A DNA stretch of 64,000 nt from NCBI GenBank assembly GCA_026008535.1, contig BRKX01000001.1, positions 72,800,317-72,864,316 on the forward strand, read 5' to 3'. Within the stretch, counting starts at the first letter, position 1; each line of letters opens with the position of its first letter. The notes below the pieces were generated by a model that saw only the letters and a program-made list of their open reading frames with translations, did no database searches and was not told the DNA's origin. Below, one piece after another: positions 1 through 10,640 of the stretch. The stretch comes from Perilla frutescens (taxonomy: Eukaryota; Streptophyta; Magnoliopsida; Lamiales; Lamiaceae). The position numbers and the translations under genes are program-made.

Positions 1-553
1 ACCTAATTTTGTATTGGGGTGAGTTTATATAGTTGAGGAATAAAAGAATTAAAGGAAAATCAAAAATGGGGGAAAAAAGATGAAAAATCCGAAAACGTGA
101 CACAGGGGCGCGACACGGAGCCGGTCGCGCCCTGCGGCTTCGTGTCGGGGCTGGGAGGCGCGACCCGGGCAGAGGATGCTGGCTCGGGTCGCGTTGCAGG
201 TGGTGGAAAATCAGCTGCGGACACGGAGCGGCGGTCGCGGTGCTGGGCTGGCTCGGGTCGCGCCTACAGCCCTGCTCCGATACCTTTCACGGTTTTGCTT
301 CGTTCTCTCTCGTCTCTTGTCCGATTGAGGTGATTCAACTTGCACCGTGCTTCCAATTCAATCCTCTATCTTCCCATGGCATTGAATTACTCAAAAATTC
401 ATTTATTCATCCACAATTTTCTGCAAAACTCAAATAAGAAACAAAACTCTCAAGTAGGAAGGTTAAGAGCGCAATTTAGGTTAAAACACATGCAAAACTC
501 TTCAATACACTTCATTTAAACCTCAAAATATTGTGCCAAAATGCCACTCATCA
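1..553 (-). repeat. 3' LTR of the Athila-like element (partial)
   Basis: Matches 5463-6015 base for base apart from positions 71, 264, 312 and 352. On the minus strand the LTR begins TGATGAGTGGC at 553. About 926 bp of it would lie left of the window. It includes a GC-rich island at about 100-290 with repeated GTCGCG/CGCGAC motifs, unlike the AT-rich rest of the LTR. Confidence 0.92.
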
Positions 554-571
554 ACTCCCCCAAACTTAAAA
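554..571 (-). other. Polypurine tract of the Athila-like element
   Basis: On the minus strand this reads TTTTAAGTTTGGGGGAGT and abuts the 3' LTR start at 553. It is the expected second-strand priming site. A second similar purine run, containing AAGTTTGGGGGAGGG, lies at about 1914-1928, just downstream of the gag-protease ORF, and may be a duplicated or central PPT. Confidence 0.8.
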
Positions 572-1996
572 GATTGTTTGTCCCCAAACAATGAAGAAAA
601 GAGAAATAAGGTTTAAATGATTAAATGCGGATAAAAGGATGGAATTTGCTTCAGAGATTCAAAACACACTTTGTACATTCAAGCATGATATTCAAAGATC
701 AAAAAGCCTTGACAAATTATATAATGCATGGCCAAAAGAACTTGTAGCCTCTCTATGATATAAGATCACTCATCACTCAAGTGTTTAGGCTATAAGTGTA
801 TACACTCAAAATCAAGTCATACGAGAAGTCTACCATAGGCTTGTAATGTGTCTATTCTCTCCACCACCTATGTGTGCTTTCAAACAAGAATCATTAAGGG
901 CTTTTTCAAGGTTGTAATGAAGGCTTTTTGGTAAGGTGGGGATTGTTTGGCTAAGTGACTCAATTAAGAATTAATCCTCAATAATCCAAATCTCCATACT
1001 AACCAAGTAGAACTACACAAGCGCTCTTCCACCTTCCAAGCTTTCACAAAATCTCAAAATCTAGAAATTTTATCATGATAAACAATATTACTTCCCTTTC
1101 TTGCTCTTTCATTTCAAAAATAAAAAACGTGAACACATCATTTTTTTTTCTTTTTTTTTTTCAACTTTTCTCTTTTTTTTTTTTCAAGGTGTTCATTTCT
1201 CTCTCTTTTCTTTTTCTCATAAGAGCTAAGAAGGGTTATTTGGCATTTTCGTCTCAAATACTCTAAAATGCAATTTTCATTTCAAGCACTCCAAATTTCT
1301 CATAATCATTAATTCATCATTACTAATTATTCCCAACCCAAGGCAAAATAATGAAATATGGTCTCATAGCTCAAAGGGGCTAACAAGGGATTTAGTGTTG
1401 AACGGTAAAATTTGGGTAGAGTAGGCTAGACAAAAGATGGCCTTAAATCCTTTTCGAGTCATCAAGCACACTATTGTAATCTCGAGTTAGACACAATGCA
1501 AGTTCTAGAGACAATTCAAGTATGCATGATTACCACACAAGCAAGAAAAAGATTGTAAAAATAAAGCAATCTTTGGCTCAAAATCTCACGTGGGCTCAAC
1601 CAAGATCAAAAGGTAATACATTTAATAATTTATCAAGGCAAATATCAACAAATCCTAACATGCTTTCATGTCATTTTTCCAAATAAAACCATCTCATCAT
1701 AAGCAACATAACAACCCAATCCACACTTCAATCATTTTCAACCACAAGTCTCCACAAGATCAACAACCAAATCAAAAACCACCGGTTATTGAAAGCAAGT
1801 AAACGTGCAAACAAACTAAAAATTTAAAATTTTATCAAAGTTTTAATGCAAACTACATGCAAATGCAAAATAAAAAAAAACAAACAAAAAGGAGTCCAAA
1901 ATAACCACACTTCTCCCTCCCCCAAACTTATTCGGAACAAAGTACCAATAAGTTTGAAAAAGAAGAAGTGGTTTATTTTGGACGGACTTACAACCG
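572..1996 (-). other. Non-coding 3' internal region of the Athila-like element
   Basis: About 1.4 kb between the gag-protease stop and the PPT, where an autonomous Athila would carry pol and often an env-like ORF. I see no RT, RNase H, integrase or env-like motif in any frame. It contains homopolymer T runs around 1140-1190. Only 1947-1996 of it is carried into duplication unit 2. Confidence 0.75.
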
Positions 1997-4315
1997 TCAA
2001 GGCGGTTTTGGTGGCACTTGACACCACCTTAGAACTCTTTTTTTCTTTCTTTGAGGCTTAGAAGTCAAATCCGGATCAAAGATTCTATAATACTCCTTGG
2101 GCATCTCCTCTTCTTTCCTCGCTTTCATGTTCTCAATTCGTGGTTTTATCTCTTGAACCACCTTGGATTCTTCAATGCTCTTAAGCTCATCATCTTTTAT
2201 AGCTTCCCTCCTCATGGAAATAGGGAACATGGCTCTTGACTCATGCACTCGAAGGATAAGCTCACATTTCTCCATATCTATCAATGTTCTCCCGGTGCTC
2301 AAAAATGGCCTCCCCAAGATAAGAGGCACATTTGTGTCCTCTTTCATATCAAGCACCAAGAAATCAATTGGGAAGATGAATTTATCCACCTTTACTAGCA
2401 CATCTTCTAAGATTCCTTTTGGATAGGTAAAAGTGTGATCCGCCATTTGTAAGCAAATACTCGTTGGCTTGAGCTTCCCAATGTTGAGTTTCTTGAAGAA
2501 AGAAAGGGGCATGATATTTGTGCTTGCTCCCAAGTCACACAAGGCATTCCCAAAGAATTTCTCCCCAAAACCACAAGGAATGATGAAACTCCCCGGATCC
2601 TTAAGCTTTGGTGGCAACTTCCTTTGAATAATTGCACTACATTCCGCCACGAGGCTCACAATCTCATGATCCTTTAACTTCTTCTTATTTTCTAGCATTT
2701 CTTTGAAAAACTTGGCATAATTTGGCATCATTTCCAAGACTTCCACAAGTGGGGTATTGATGTGAATTTTTCGAAACATCTCCAAAAATTTGGTAAATTG
2801 CTCCATCATGGTATCCTTCTTCAATCTTTGAGGGTAAGGTATGGCAATAGGAATGGGAGCTAGGGGTGCCGATGGCGGCTTATTTGAAGCATCCTCAACC
2901 AATTCCTTTGCTTCTCCTTTTTCATCATCTTTTTTACTTTGAGAATTTTCACATTCAACTTCCAAATATTCGTCACGTGGCATTTTTACCCCATCAAAAG
3001 TTTTCAAACTCATCACGGATATAGTTTTGCATTGCTCCGGGCTTTGTTGCGGTCGTTTTCCCACCACAACCTCCAATTTATCCATCCTCTTCTCAATCAC
3101 GCCCATTCTTGTTCCAATGGTATCCACCTGTGCTCCAATCATGTCTATCTTACTTTCAAGCTTCTCAAAGCGAACTTGGGACTCTCCCATATATGTCTCC
3201 ATTTTACCCATGAATGTTGTCAAAAGATCATCCATCTTGGGATTATTTTCATCATCAACCATGTCATTTGTTATGGTAAAGTTAGGTGGAGATTGGTAAG
3301 CACCATTAGGATTACCATAAGGAACATTTGAATAAAATTGTCGGACTCCTTGATTGTAGTGATTTTCTCCTTGAAAACTTTGGTTTGGGCGGCCATTGTT
3401 GCTCCATTGCTCGACATATTTCATCGCTTCAACTCCTTGGATTTGCTCATTCCTTGAGCTCAATGAAGAATGAGTGATGGCTTCAATCTTTTTATTGAGA
3501 ATCGTCATTTGGGCCGCCAAGATTGACAAAGGTTCGACTTCGGATGTAGGAGTCACATTCTTCAAGTGTTGCACTTGTTGTCTCTCCACGGGCCATTGAT
3601 AGGAATTCATGGCCATGTCCTCAATAACTTTCATGGCATCATCGGGCCCTTTTCCTAACAATGAGCCACCCGATGCGGCATCCAATAGTCTCTTCATGTC
3701 TTGATTGGTTCCATTGTAAAATATGCACACTTGGTGGTCAATACCAAACCCATGAGTAGGGCACTTCTTCAACATTTCACAAAATCGTTCCCATGCATCA
3801 TTAAAACTCTCATCATCCCATTGGCGAAATTGTGTGATCTTACCTTTCAACTTCAACATCATACTCGGAGGGAAAAATTTATGTAGAAATTTTGAAACCA
3901 AATCAGCCCATGTTTCAATAGATCCAACTCTCAAACCTTGATACCATGTTCGTGCTTTTTCTTTAAGAGAAAATCGGAAAAGTTGGAGGCGTATTGCGTC
4001 ATCCGGGACTCCATTAAGCTTCACGGTCCCACATACTTGTAGAAATTGATCAATGTGCTCATTTGGATCTTCATCGACTCCTCCACCAAATTGGTTTTGT
4101 TGTATCATTGAGATTAATTCGGGCTTCAATTCAAAGTTATCGGCTTCAATTCTTGGCCCATTCATCACTCTTTCATTTACAATGGGTTGAAACATGTTTC
4201 TAATGGGTGGTTGCTCCACTTGAACCCGGACATCTCGTTGCTCATTCAATCTTTGTTGCATCTCCTCAAATTGTCTTTGTAGACGACGAACAAGACCTTC
4301 ATTTTCATCTCCCAT
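1997..4315 (-). CDS. Gag-protease polyprotein of Athila-like retrotransposon
   Basis: An intact 772-residue ORF. Residues about 85-240 form the Ty3-gypsy Gag domain (Retrotrans_gag type, with ARTWYQGL and WERFCEMLKKCP). Residues 360-420 look like a coiled coil with regularly spaced M/I/L. The aspartic protease core is ALCDLGASTNIMP, with catalytic Asp at about 594 in the DLGA form common in this lineage, and ILGRPFL at 666-672. I see no CCHC zinc knuckle between Gag and the coiled coil, where one is usual. The ORF ends in a basic stretch (KPQRKKKRVLRW) with no polymerase following. Gag would package element RNA and the protease would mature Gag. An open, identical frame in both units implies a young element. 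Confidence 0.9.
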   Translation of the reverse strand: MGDENEGLVRRLQRQFEEMQQRLNEQRDVRVQVEQPPIRNMFQPIVNERVMNGPRIEADNFELKPELISMIQQNQFGGGVDEDPNEHIDQFLQVCGTVKLNGVPDDAIRLQLFRFSLKEKARTWYQGLRVGSIETWADLVSKFLHKFFPPSMMLKLKGKITQFRQWDDESFNDAWERFCEMLKKCPTHGFGIDHQVCIFYNGTNQDMKRLLDAASGGSLLGKGPDDAMKVIEDMAMNSYQWPVERQQVQHLKNVTPTSEVEPLSILAAQMTILNKKIEAITHSSLSSRNEQIQGVEAMKYVEQWSNNGRPNQSFQGENHYNQGVRQFYSNVPYGNPNGAYQSPPNFTITNDMVDDENNPKMDDLLTTFMGKMETYMGESQVRFEKLESKIDMIGAQVDTIGTRMGVIEKRMDKLEVVVGKRPQQSPEQCKTISVMSLKTFDGVKMPRDEYLEVECENSQSKKDDEKGEAKELVEDASNKPPSAPLAPIPIAIPYPQRLKKDTMMEQFTKFLEMFRKIHINTPLVEVLEMMPNYAKFFKEMLENKKKLKDHEIVSLVAECSAIIQRKLPPKLKDPGSFIIPCGFGEKFFGNALCDLGASTNIMPLSFFKKLNIGKLKPTSICLQMADHTFTYPKGILEDVLVKVDKFIFPIDFLVLDMKEDTNVPLILGRPFLSTGRTLIDMEKCELILRVHESRAMFPISMRREAIKDDELKSIEESKVVQEIKPRIENMKARKEEEMPKEYYRIFDPDLTSKPQRKKKRVLRWCQVPPKPP

Positions 4316-4512
4316 GACTATTTCTCTTTTTTCAATCTCCCTTTATCCACGAGAAATAATAACCTCACGTTCAAGGAGTGCTCTCATATACCGTGTGATC
4401 ATGCACCACCTTCAAAGCACCAATAACAAAAAGTGAAAAACAAAAATAAACAAAAAATGTCTAAATTAACAATAACAACCTTATCACAATAGCACAAATT
4501 TAAAACACTAAT
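4316..4512 (-). other. 5' untranslated leader of the Athila-like element
   Basis: Short stretch between PBS and gag start on the minus strand, AC-rich on the plus strand, without an ORF of its own. It presumably holds the packaging signal, but no specific structure was identified. Confidence 0.55.
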
Positions 4513-4530
4513 TCCCCGGCAACGGCGCCA
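4513..4530 (-). other. Primer-binding site complementary to tRNA-Asp
   Basis: The plus strand reads TCCCCGGCAACGGCGCCA, the 3' end of plant tRNA-Asp including CCA, so the element's minus strand can pair with that tRNA over 18 nt. It lies 6 bp inside the end of the 5' LTR. A tRNA-Asp primer is typical of Athila elements. Confidence 0.92.
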
Positions 4531-4536
4531 AAAACT

Positions 4537-6015
4537 TGATGTGTGAAATTTTCGTTTTAAAACTCGAATCAACTTGCAAGTGAACAAGTAAATGTAGTAC
4601 AGGGTGAAACGAGGTCGAATCCACAGGAAAAGAGAAAGTTCAAATAAGCACGTACTATGACATCGGCTCCTATTTGTTATCTAGACGACGAAATGGATAA
4701 TTGTTTGATTTAAAACTAACTAAATAATAAAGCAAAGTAAATAATTGCAATTAACAAATAAATTGGGCAATTAAGGAAAGAAACACTCTCGGGGTTGGTT
4801 TTATTGGATTAATTAACACAAAATCTAATTATAATGGATGCTTAATTTCCAATTCAAGATTACCAAGGCGATCACAAATTTATTCTATATCTCCTCTCGA
4901 AGCATATAGAATATGGGGCACATGCATAGGATTATTGTCTCCAACTAATACCTAAGTGTGCTTACCAAGAGCACCAATGATCTATGCCTCAACAACTATC
5001 TCAAACCTCTCGATTTTATTGATAATTGCTCTTTGAATTCTAGGATCCTATGTTGAAGCTCATCTCTCGAATTTTGAATCAACATACATAATCATGCTAA
5101 TTAATTATCAATTAGTTCTCACCAATCAACAATACATACACCCATACATAACAAGAATCCAAAGCATAATCAAGAACCATTAAACATCCAAAATAAACAT
5201 CATTTATATCTCATAATCCAAATAAAACCAACACCCAAGAGTATCAAAGATTTAGCTTCTCATAATTACATGGGTAACCAAAATCTCTACAAGAAGGAAC
5301 ATGATTTTAACAAAATTAAAGAACAAAAGAACCCGGATGGATGTTTTGGCCTTCAAATCTTGCTTCAACTTTGTTCTTCTTGCCCAATCTTCAATTCCCT
5401 TTCTTCTCTCTTCTTCTCCAAGGATTTCTCTCTCTAAAAGTGGCTAAGGGTGGAATGGAATGACCTAATTTTGTATTGGGGTGAGTTTATATAGTTGAGG
5501 AATAAAAGAATTAAAGGAAAATCAAAAATGGGAGAAAAAAGATGAAAAATCCGAAAACGTGACACAGGGGCGCGACACGGAGCCGGTCGCGCCCTGCGGC
5601 TTCGTGTCGGGGCTGGGAGGCGCGACCCGGGCAGAGGATGCTGGCTCGGGTCGCGTTGCAGGTGGTGGAAAATCAGCTGCGGACACGGAGCGGCGGTCGC
5701 GGTGCTGGGCTGGCTCGGGTCGCGCTTACAGCCCTGCTCCGATACCTTTCACGGTTTTGCTTCGTTCTCTCTCATCTCTTGTCCGATTGAGGTGATTCAA
5801 CTTGCACCGTGCTCCCAATTCAATCCTCTATCTTCCCATGGCATTGAATTACTCAAAAATTCATTTATTCATCCACAATTTTCTGCAAAACTCAAATAAG
5901 AAACAAAACTCTCAAGTAGGAAGGTTAAGAGCGCAATTTAGGTTAAAACACATGCAAAACTCTTCAATACACTTCATTTAAACCTCAAAATATTGTGCCA
6001 AAATGCCACTCATCA
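4537..6015 (-). repeat. 5' LTR of the Athila-like element (1,479 bp)
   Basis: On the minus strand it runs from TGATGAGTGGC (6015) to CACACATCA (4537), so its ends form the short inverted repeat TGATG/CATCA. The right part duplicates the partial LTR at 1-553. It inserted about 0.67 kb upstream of P450 pseudogene A, and element transcription would run away from that pseudogene. The adjoining five bases ACGAG (6016-6020) would be one half of the target duplication. Confidence 0.9.
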
Positions 6016-6611
6016 ACGAGTTGGTTATATTCAATCAGGGTATATTATTATTCGATTATTGATATTAATTATTTCATAAATAGTGTATATAATTTTTAAA
6101 TTTTAACTTTTTTTTTGTAATCAGTGTTAATTAAGGTTGGTTGATTATATTACAATAATTTTTATTTGTATAATAAACATTATCAAAATAATGAATTTAA
6201 TAGTGGAACATAAGTGAGACACAAATTATATGCATGCATGATCATACATCAAATGAGATCCTCTACTACATTATGTGTCGCATTTGGTATCCTATATTAT
6301 GAATTTTATTATTTTTTCTGTCATTTTTTTCTTTGATTTTAATTTTCTATGTTTAGTTTAATTTTATAACTTTGAATTATTATTTATTCCACTCAATTAT
6401 GGTATAGTATTCAATTATATATAGTATTAAATTATATTTTCCTTTGATAAATAATTAATTATTATGTTTGATTATTCCAATGATTAGAGCATTTATGTTT
6501 TTAAATTATAATTGATTATATTTTAAAAAAATTATAATAAACATGGACAAAAGTGAGACATAGAAAATAGATTGGATGATCTCATCTTGATTACACATAA
6601 CACAACACATG

Positions 6612-6614
<3 letters not shown>
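6016..6614. other. AT-rich spacer upstream of P450 pseudogene A
   Basis: No coding sequence seen. In the intact paralogues exon 1 lies within about 200 bp upstream of exon 2, but none of it is here, so the first exon was lost. Part of this stretch (around 6120-6230) resembles 30100-30220 (TAATAAACAT... then AGTGRGAC-like), pointing to shared repeat sequence. Confidence 0.5.

Positions 6615-6663
<49 letters not shown>
6615..6663. repeat. (CT)n microsatellite, 49 bp
   Basis: Uninterrupted CT tract ending 26 bp before exon 2 of pseudogene A, that is, in the remnant of the intron polypyrimidine region. The unit 2 partner at 36800-36850 is 2 bp longer. Confidence 0.95.
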
Positions 6664-6665
<2 letters not shown>

Positions 6666-6689
6666 GTCCTTGAATTATATATTCTTCAG

Positions 6690-7297
6690 GATGTATTTGC
6701 TGCTGGGACTGATACATCATCGATAGTTCTTGAATGGGCCATGACAGAACTAATACGTAACCCTACAGTAATGCGAAAATTGCAGAACGAAGTACGAGAA
6801 ATCATCAAACAAGGAGATGAAATCAAAGATGACGACCTAGAAAATATCAATATTTGAAAGCAGTGATCAAAGAGACATTTCGCTATCACCCACCAATCCC
6901 ATTGCTACTACCGAGAATAGCAAGTGGGGATGTGAAAATGAAGGGCTACGATGTTTCAGCCGGCACAGTGGCGATGGTTAATGTGTGGTCAGTAGGCAGG
7001 GATCCGGCGTCGTGGGATGAACCCGAAAAATTTATGCCGGAGAGATTCTTGAACTCTTCGATAGATTTTAAGGGTCAAGATTTCGAGTTGATTCCGTTCG
7101 GAGCTGGGAGAAAGGGTTGTCCCGGGATTACATATGCTGCTGCAGTTATTGAGTATTTGCTGGCAAATATTGTGCACAAATTTGATTGGGAATTGCCTAA
7201 TGGAGTTGAAGGGAAAGATTTGGACGTGACGGAGAAACCTGGGATTACAATCCATAGAGCTGTTCCTCTTCTTGCAGTTGCCACTAAGTCTACATAA
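6690..7297 (+). pseudogene. P450 pseudogene A, exon 2 only, frameshifted (CYP71A-like)
   Basis: This is the C-terminal exon of a CYP71-type P450. It starts after an intact acceptor (TTCTTCAG) with DVFAAGTDTSS, the oxygen-activating I-helix motif, and continues through KETFR (ExxR), PERFLNSS and FGAGRKGCPG (heme-binding Cys) to VATKST and stop. A one-base deletion near 6852 stops the frame at 6857 and moves the rest by one. Exon 1 (about 300 residues with membrane anchor) is absent, and so is a P450 promoter. Apart from the frameshift the heme-domain sequence is well conserved, so decay is recent or the exon was captured as a fragment. It is flanked on both sides by (CT)n tracts. Confidence 0.9.
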
Positions 7298-7298
7298 G

Positions 7299-7300
<2 letters not shown>

Positions 7301-7345
<45 letters not shown>
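7301..7345. repeat. (CT)n microsatellite, 45 bp
   Basis: CT tract starting three bases after the stop codon of pseudogene A, in the same strand orientation as the tract before the exon. The unit 2 partner at 37488-37530 is 2 bp shorter. Confidence 0.95.
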
Positions 7346-7347
<2 letters not shown>

Positions 7348-8288
7348 GTGTTTGAGTTGTGTCCCATTGTAAAAACTATAATAATTTGACATCAAATTGT
7401 GGATTATAGAATTTCATATTCTAGAACTAGCTAGTAGATGTGACTATTATGTTTAGATGAAGTTTAAGAATTTATTATGTAATTAGATTAGTATGTTTCT
7501 TGTTTACTAAATTTATTTTACTGTATGAATAGACAAGTCCAGATTGTAATTAAGAAAACTGAATTGAATAAAATTGTGGTTTGTGTTATGGTGCAATTTA
7601 GTTATCTTGCTAGAATCAATGAATTGTGCTTTCTCTTGTATTACACAAAGTATATATAGTTGCAAAATTAATTAATTATACACGTTTATATTTACATCAA
7701 TTATATGGTGTTAGAAGTTACTATACAATTATGGTAATGATTTTGTCAATAGTTTTTTTTTAATAAAAGTATAAAATTAAACTAATACAAATTTAGACTT
7801 CCTTAATTAAGTTGATTATGCTTTATAGGCTACTATTGATTATATTTGATAATTGGGGTTAAACATGAACTCGAAAAATTTATACTTGATCGAGGTCAAC
7901 TTTTAAATTTTTGAGTCGATTTGAAGCTCGAATTTGATAGTGTTAATTAAGGATTTGACTTTTTCATCCACTTTGATATCTTATTAAACAAAAATGGGCC
8001 ATTGATCAAGAATTTCCATTTTCGGCGTATCATGATCATATAAGAAGTTTTTTTGTTTTTTTTTTTTTGTTTTTTCCAAATGAACAGTTTGAAGACCTAT
8101 TGATTATATTCTAACAATTAATTGGAGAGTACTTGTCTCAAATTATTAAACTATATACTCCTATTCAATTTTACCTTTTAAAATCCGTGTTGAAAAATAT
8201 TTTTTATTCGGTATTATTTATTATGGAATTCAATTATATTTTTACCCATTTTTATATATACTATAAGTTCATCATAGTTTTACTTTAG
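7346..8288. other. AT-rich spacer downstream of pseudogene A
   Basis: No ORF with recognisable product. It contains the 3' flank of the P450 fragment and a T-rich tract at about 8047-8075 carrying one of the three inter-unit substitutions (T8075 versus C38260). Confidence 0.5.
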
Positions 8289-8530
8289 ATATACTGTCAT
8301 CTATAAACATAACGACAACGGTTACAAACATAATTGTTGTTGGTTAACAACTGTTGTAGTAGTCTACTTTAACAACGGTTTACCAAGCCGTTGTCTATAA
8401 ACAAATAGACAACGATTATTATGCGTTGTCTTTCAACGCATCCTATAGACAACACCTCTATTTAACAACACCCATTTTCTCTATTAACAAAGCGGAACAG
8501 CCGTTGTCTATAACCGAATTTCTTGTAGTG
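8289..8530. mobile_element. CACTA (En/Spm)-type relic
   Basis: Ends in TTTCTTGTAGTG at 8530, the canonical CACTA terminus. The stretch is filled with subterminal repeats of the form CCGTTGTCTATA / AGACAACG in both orientations, as CACTA elements carry. The opposite terminus is not clear, so the left limit is approximate. No transposase is present. Confidence 0.65.
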
Positions 8531-9400
8531 GCTGCTTGAAATCATATACATATGCCTACTACTTTGTGTGGCTCTTGCTGAAGTTAGAAGTCACAGTTAC
8601 AATTTATATATATGAAAAATATCTTTTGATACTTTAATTTTCAAAAAAAAAAAAAAAACAACAAAAAACAACAACAATATAAAGGTATAAAATTATGCTG
8701 CCCATATTGTATATGTATAAATTAAACAATATTATTTTCTATCTGGCAGTATCATTGCTATTATGTAGGTGCATTAATTTATTTATTTTGGATTAAATAA
8801 TTAATCTTAAAATCTCAAAGTTTACGGGTTTGTTTGATTTTAATATGAATTTAAAATTGTGGCACAAAAGACACACCTAACAAATTTTGGAAATTAAACA
8901 TTTATTTCAATTTAAAACATAAATGACAGAGAAATACACGTCAACCGTTAAAAACATGTTTTTTTTTTGTAAATTATTGCTTTAAAATCATGCCTATTGC
9001 ACTTTTTTCTTTGTTTTAAGAATCTCAATCGATGTTAAATTTGAAAAAAAAAAATTGAATTTATGATTTTTGTGGTAAAATTTTAAATTCATGTTAATAA
9101 AACATGTACAAAGTTTAAGATTTGAAAAGTATTTAACCATTTATTTTTTGAGGTGGGGAAAATGAGCAGTGAGTCTCGTTTCGAGACTTTTTCGCTTTTT
9201 TTATATAAAGATTTCTAATGCTTCGGTATTTTCAAGAGGATATTAATTATGTAGGTATATTTTTACTCACATTTTTTTACATACATTTTATTCGAATTTC
9301 AGATCTTACGATTGCATCAAACTGACCTATTAACTTCTGATATTCTCTCTCTAAAAAAATGCTAATATTCAAGCAATCATATATATATATATATATGACC
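8531..9400. other. AT-rich spacer
   Basis: No gene seen. It contains poly-A/T runs and, at about 9171-9192, a short perfect-looking hairpin (GTCTCGTTTCGAGAC). Confidence 0.45.
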
Positions 9401-10640
9401 ACACTGTTATCATTTAGTGACTCATATATTAATACTGACCATTAATAAACAAATAAACCATACATATCTATCTTTGACTTGGGTACAATAATAAACTATA
9501 TAACTTTAATTGTTGCCTTATTTTTTTGGGCCCGACGACACTACAAAAAAAAAATTAAATGGTTATCCATAACGTGCAGATTCTGACATTCAAAATTTCT
9601 TTTAACATTATTATCCGCAACATTATGGATGATCTAGTTTAAATTGATATGTACCTGCAGCTTTAATATATTTTAAAACTAGGATTGTCAACTGTTACCG
9701 ACATTTGCTTACCACATGATCGACTATTTCATGTCGCATTTTCTATTATATATTTTTATATTATACTCGGCCCGTTTCATTTTATGGAGGAATATACTCA
9801 TTCCTTATATATAATATAAAATGTTATAATTCACTTATATTTTTTTAAAAATAAGATAATATTTTCTATCTCCATATATTTTTAGGATTTGGGATATGGT
9901 TTAATATTGGAGGAGATAGTGTGCAAATATATAAAACAACAAATATTTTGACACAAAATAAAAAAAAACTAAAATAACAATCAAAATGAAATGGAGGGTG
10001 TAAGTTTTTTTTTAATTTTTTTATCAACTTTAATTTTTGTATACTTTAAATTTTATAAACTAGAAATTATTAACTTTTAATTCTTTTTTGTTGATAAATA
10101 TTGACTAAGGTTATTTATGTAATAATTTTTTTTATTTTGCAATAAATATCATAAATTTGATAGTGAATCGTGAAGAAATTAAACGCAACACTAAATTTGA
10201 ACCGCTTGCTTACTTGAATGCAATCATCTAATGCATTTCCGCCTTGCATTCTCCATTTTTTCTTCGATTTTAATATATCGTGCTTTACTTTAACTTTGCA
10301 CTTGTTATGAATGGTGCAACCCACCAATTAGTATTTAATTTTTTAAATAATTAAATAATAATAAAAACATTAAAAATTAAATGCTAAAAAATTATAATAA
10401 ATCATAATTCGGCAGCATGAATCTTACATAACAAGTGTAAAATTAAACTAAAATATAAAAAAAATTAAAATCCAACAAAAGAAAAATAATTATGCAATAG
10501 CGAATGCAACATATGATTTCATTTCGGTTCTTACTGTTACTTAAATGGAAAACCAAAACAAAAAAATCATTCTCCGATATCGTTTGTACATAATTGATCA
10601 GAAATCGAAATCAAACTGCGAACAAAATTTTAATATGGTC
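9401..10640 (+). repeat. Repeat block X: gene-less copy of the P450-B upstream region
   Basis: Matches 11525-12660, the sequence upstream of P450-B, in the same orientation. Shared stretches include AATAAACAAATAARCCATACAT, GATGATCTAGTTTAAATTGA, the AATTNGGCAGCATGAAT region and, at the 3' end, CTTACTNTTACTTAAATGG followed by CCAAAACAA and AAATCATT. The match ends about where the P450 start codon would be, and no P450 follows. A Stowaway element (9766-10000) is inserted in this copy. It also matches 15900-16985 in inverted orientation. Confidence 0.75.
9766..10000. mobile_element. Stowaway-type MITE (235 bp)
   Basis: Left end CTCGGCCCGTTTCATTTTAT and right end (reversed) CACCCTCCATTTCATTTTGA are imperfect terminal inverted repeats of the plant Stowaway type, flanked by TA on both sides (9764-9765 and 10001-10002). 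The inverted homologue of the surrounding block (15900-16985) lacks it, which supports a discrete insertion. Confidence 0.7.

Larger units (their letters stand above)
1..6015 (-). mobile_element. Athila-like non-autonomous LTR retrotransposon (gag-protease only), 3' LTR cut by window edge
   Basis: Read on the minus strand, the order is 5' LTR (6015-4537), PBS (4530-4513), gag-protease ORF (4315-1997), a non-coding 1.4-kb stretch, a polypurine tract (571-554) and the 3' LTR (553 to beyond the window start). No reverse transcriptase, RNase H or integrase is present, so it must rely on helper elements, as described for TR-GAG elements. Gag and the tRNA-Asp PBS place it in the Ty3-gypsy Athila/Tat group. 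The visible 553 bp of LTR overlap differ at four sites, all transitions. The 5-bp target duplication cannot be checked because the left end lies outside. Confidence 0.9.

Noticed and set aside
97..333. 78-residue open frame in the LTR GC-rich island (also at 5559 and 35744)
   Set aside because: It runs antisense to the element, has low-complexity G/R/A content and exists only because the island is GC-rich.
2939..3331. 130-residue plus-strand frame opposite gag-protease
   Set aside because: Shadow of the minus-strand gag-protease ORF; no domain resemblance.
4513..4530. Exact tRNA-Asp 3' end
   Set aside because: Only the last 18 nt are present and they sit 6 bp from an LTR end on the correct strand; it is a primer-binding site and not a tRNA gene.
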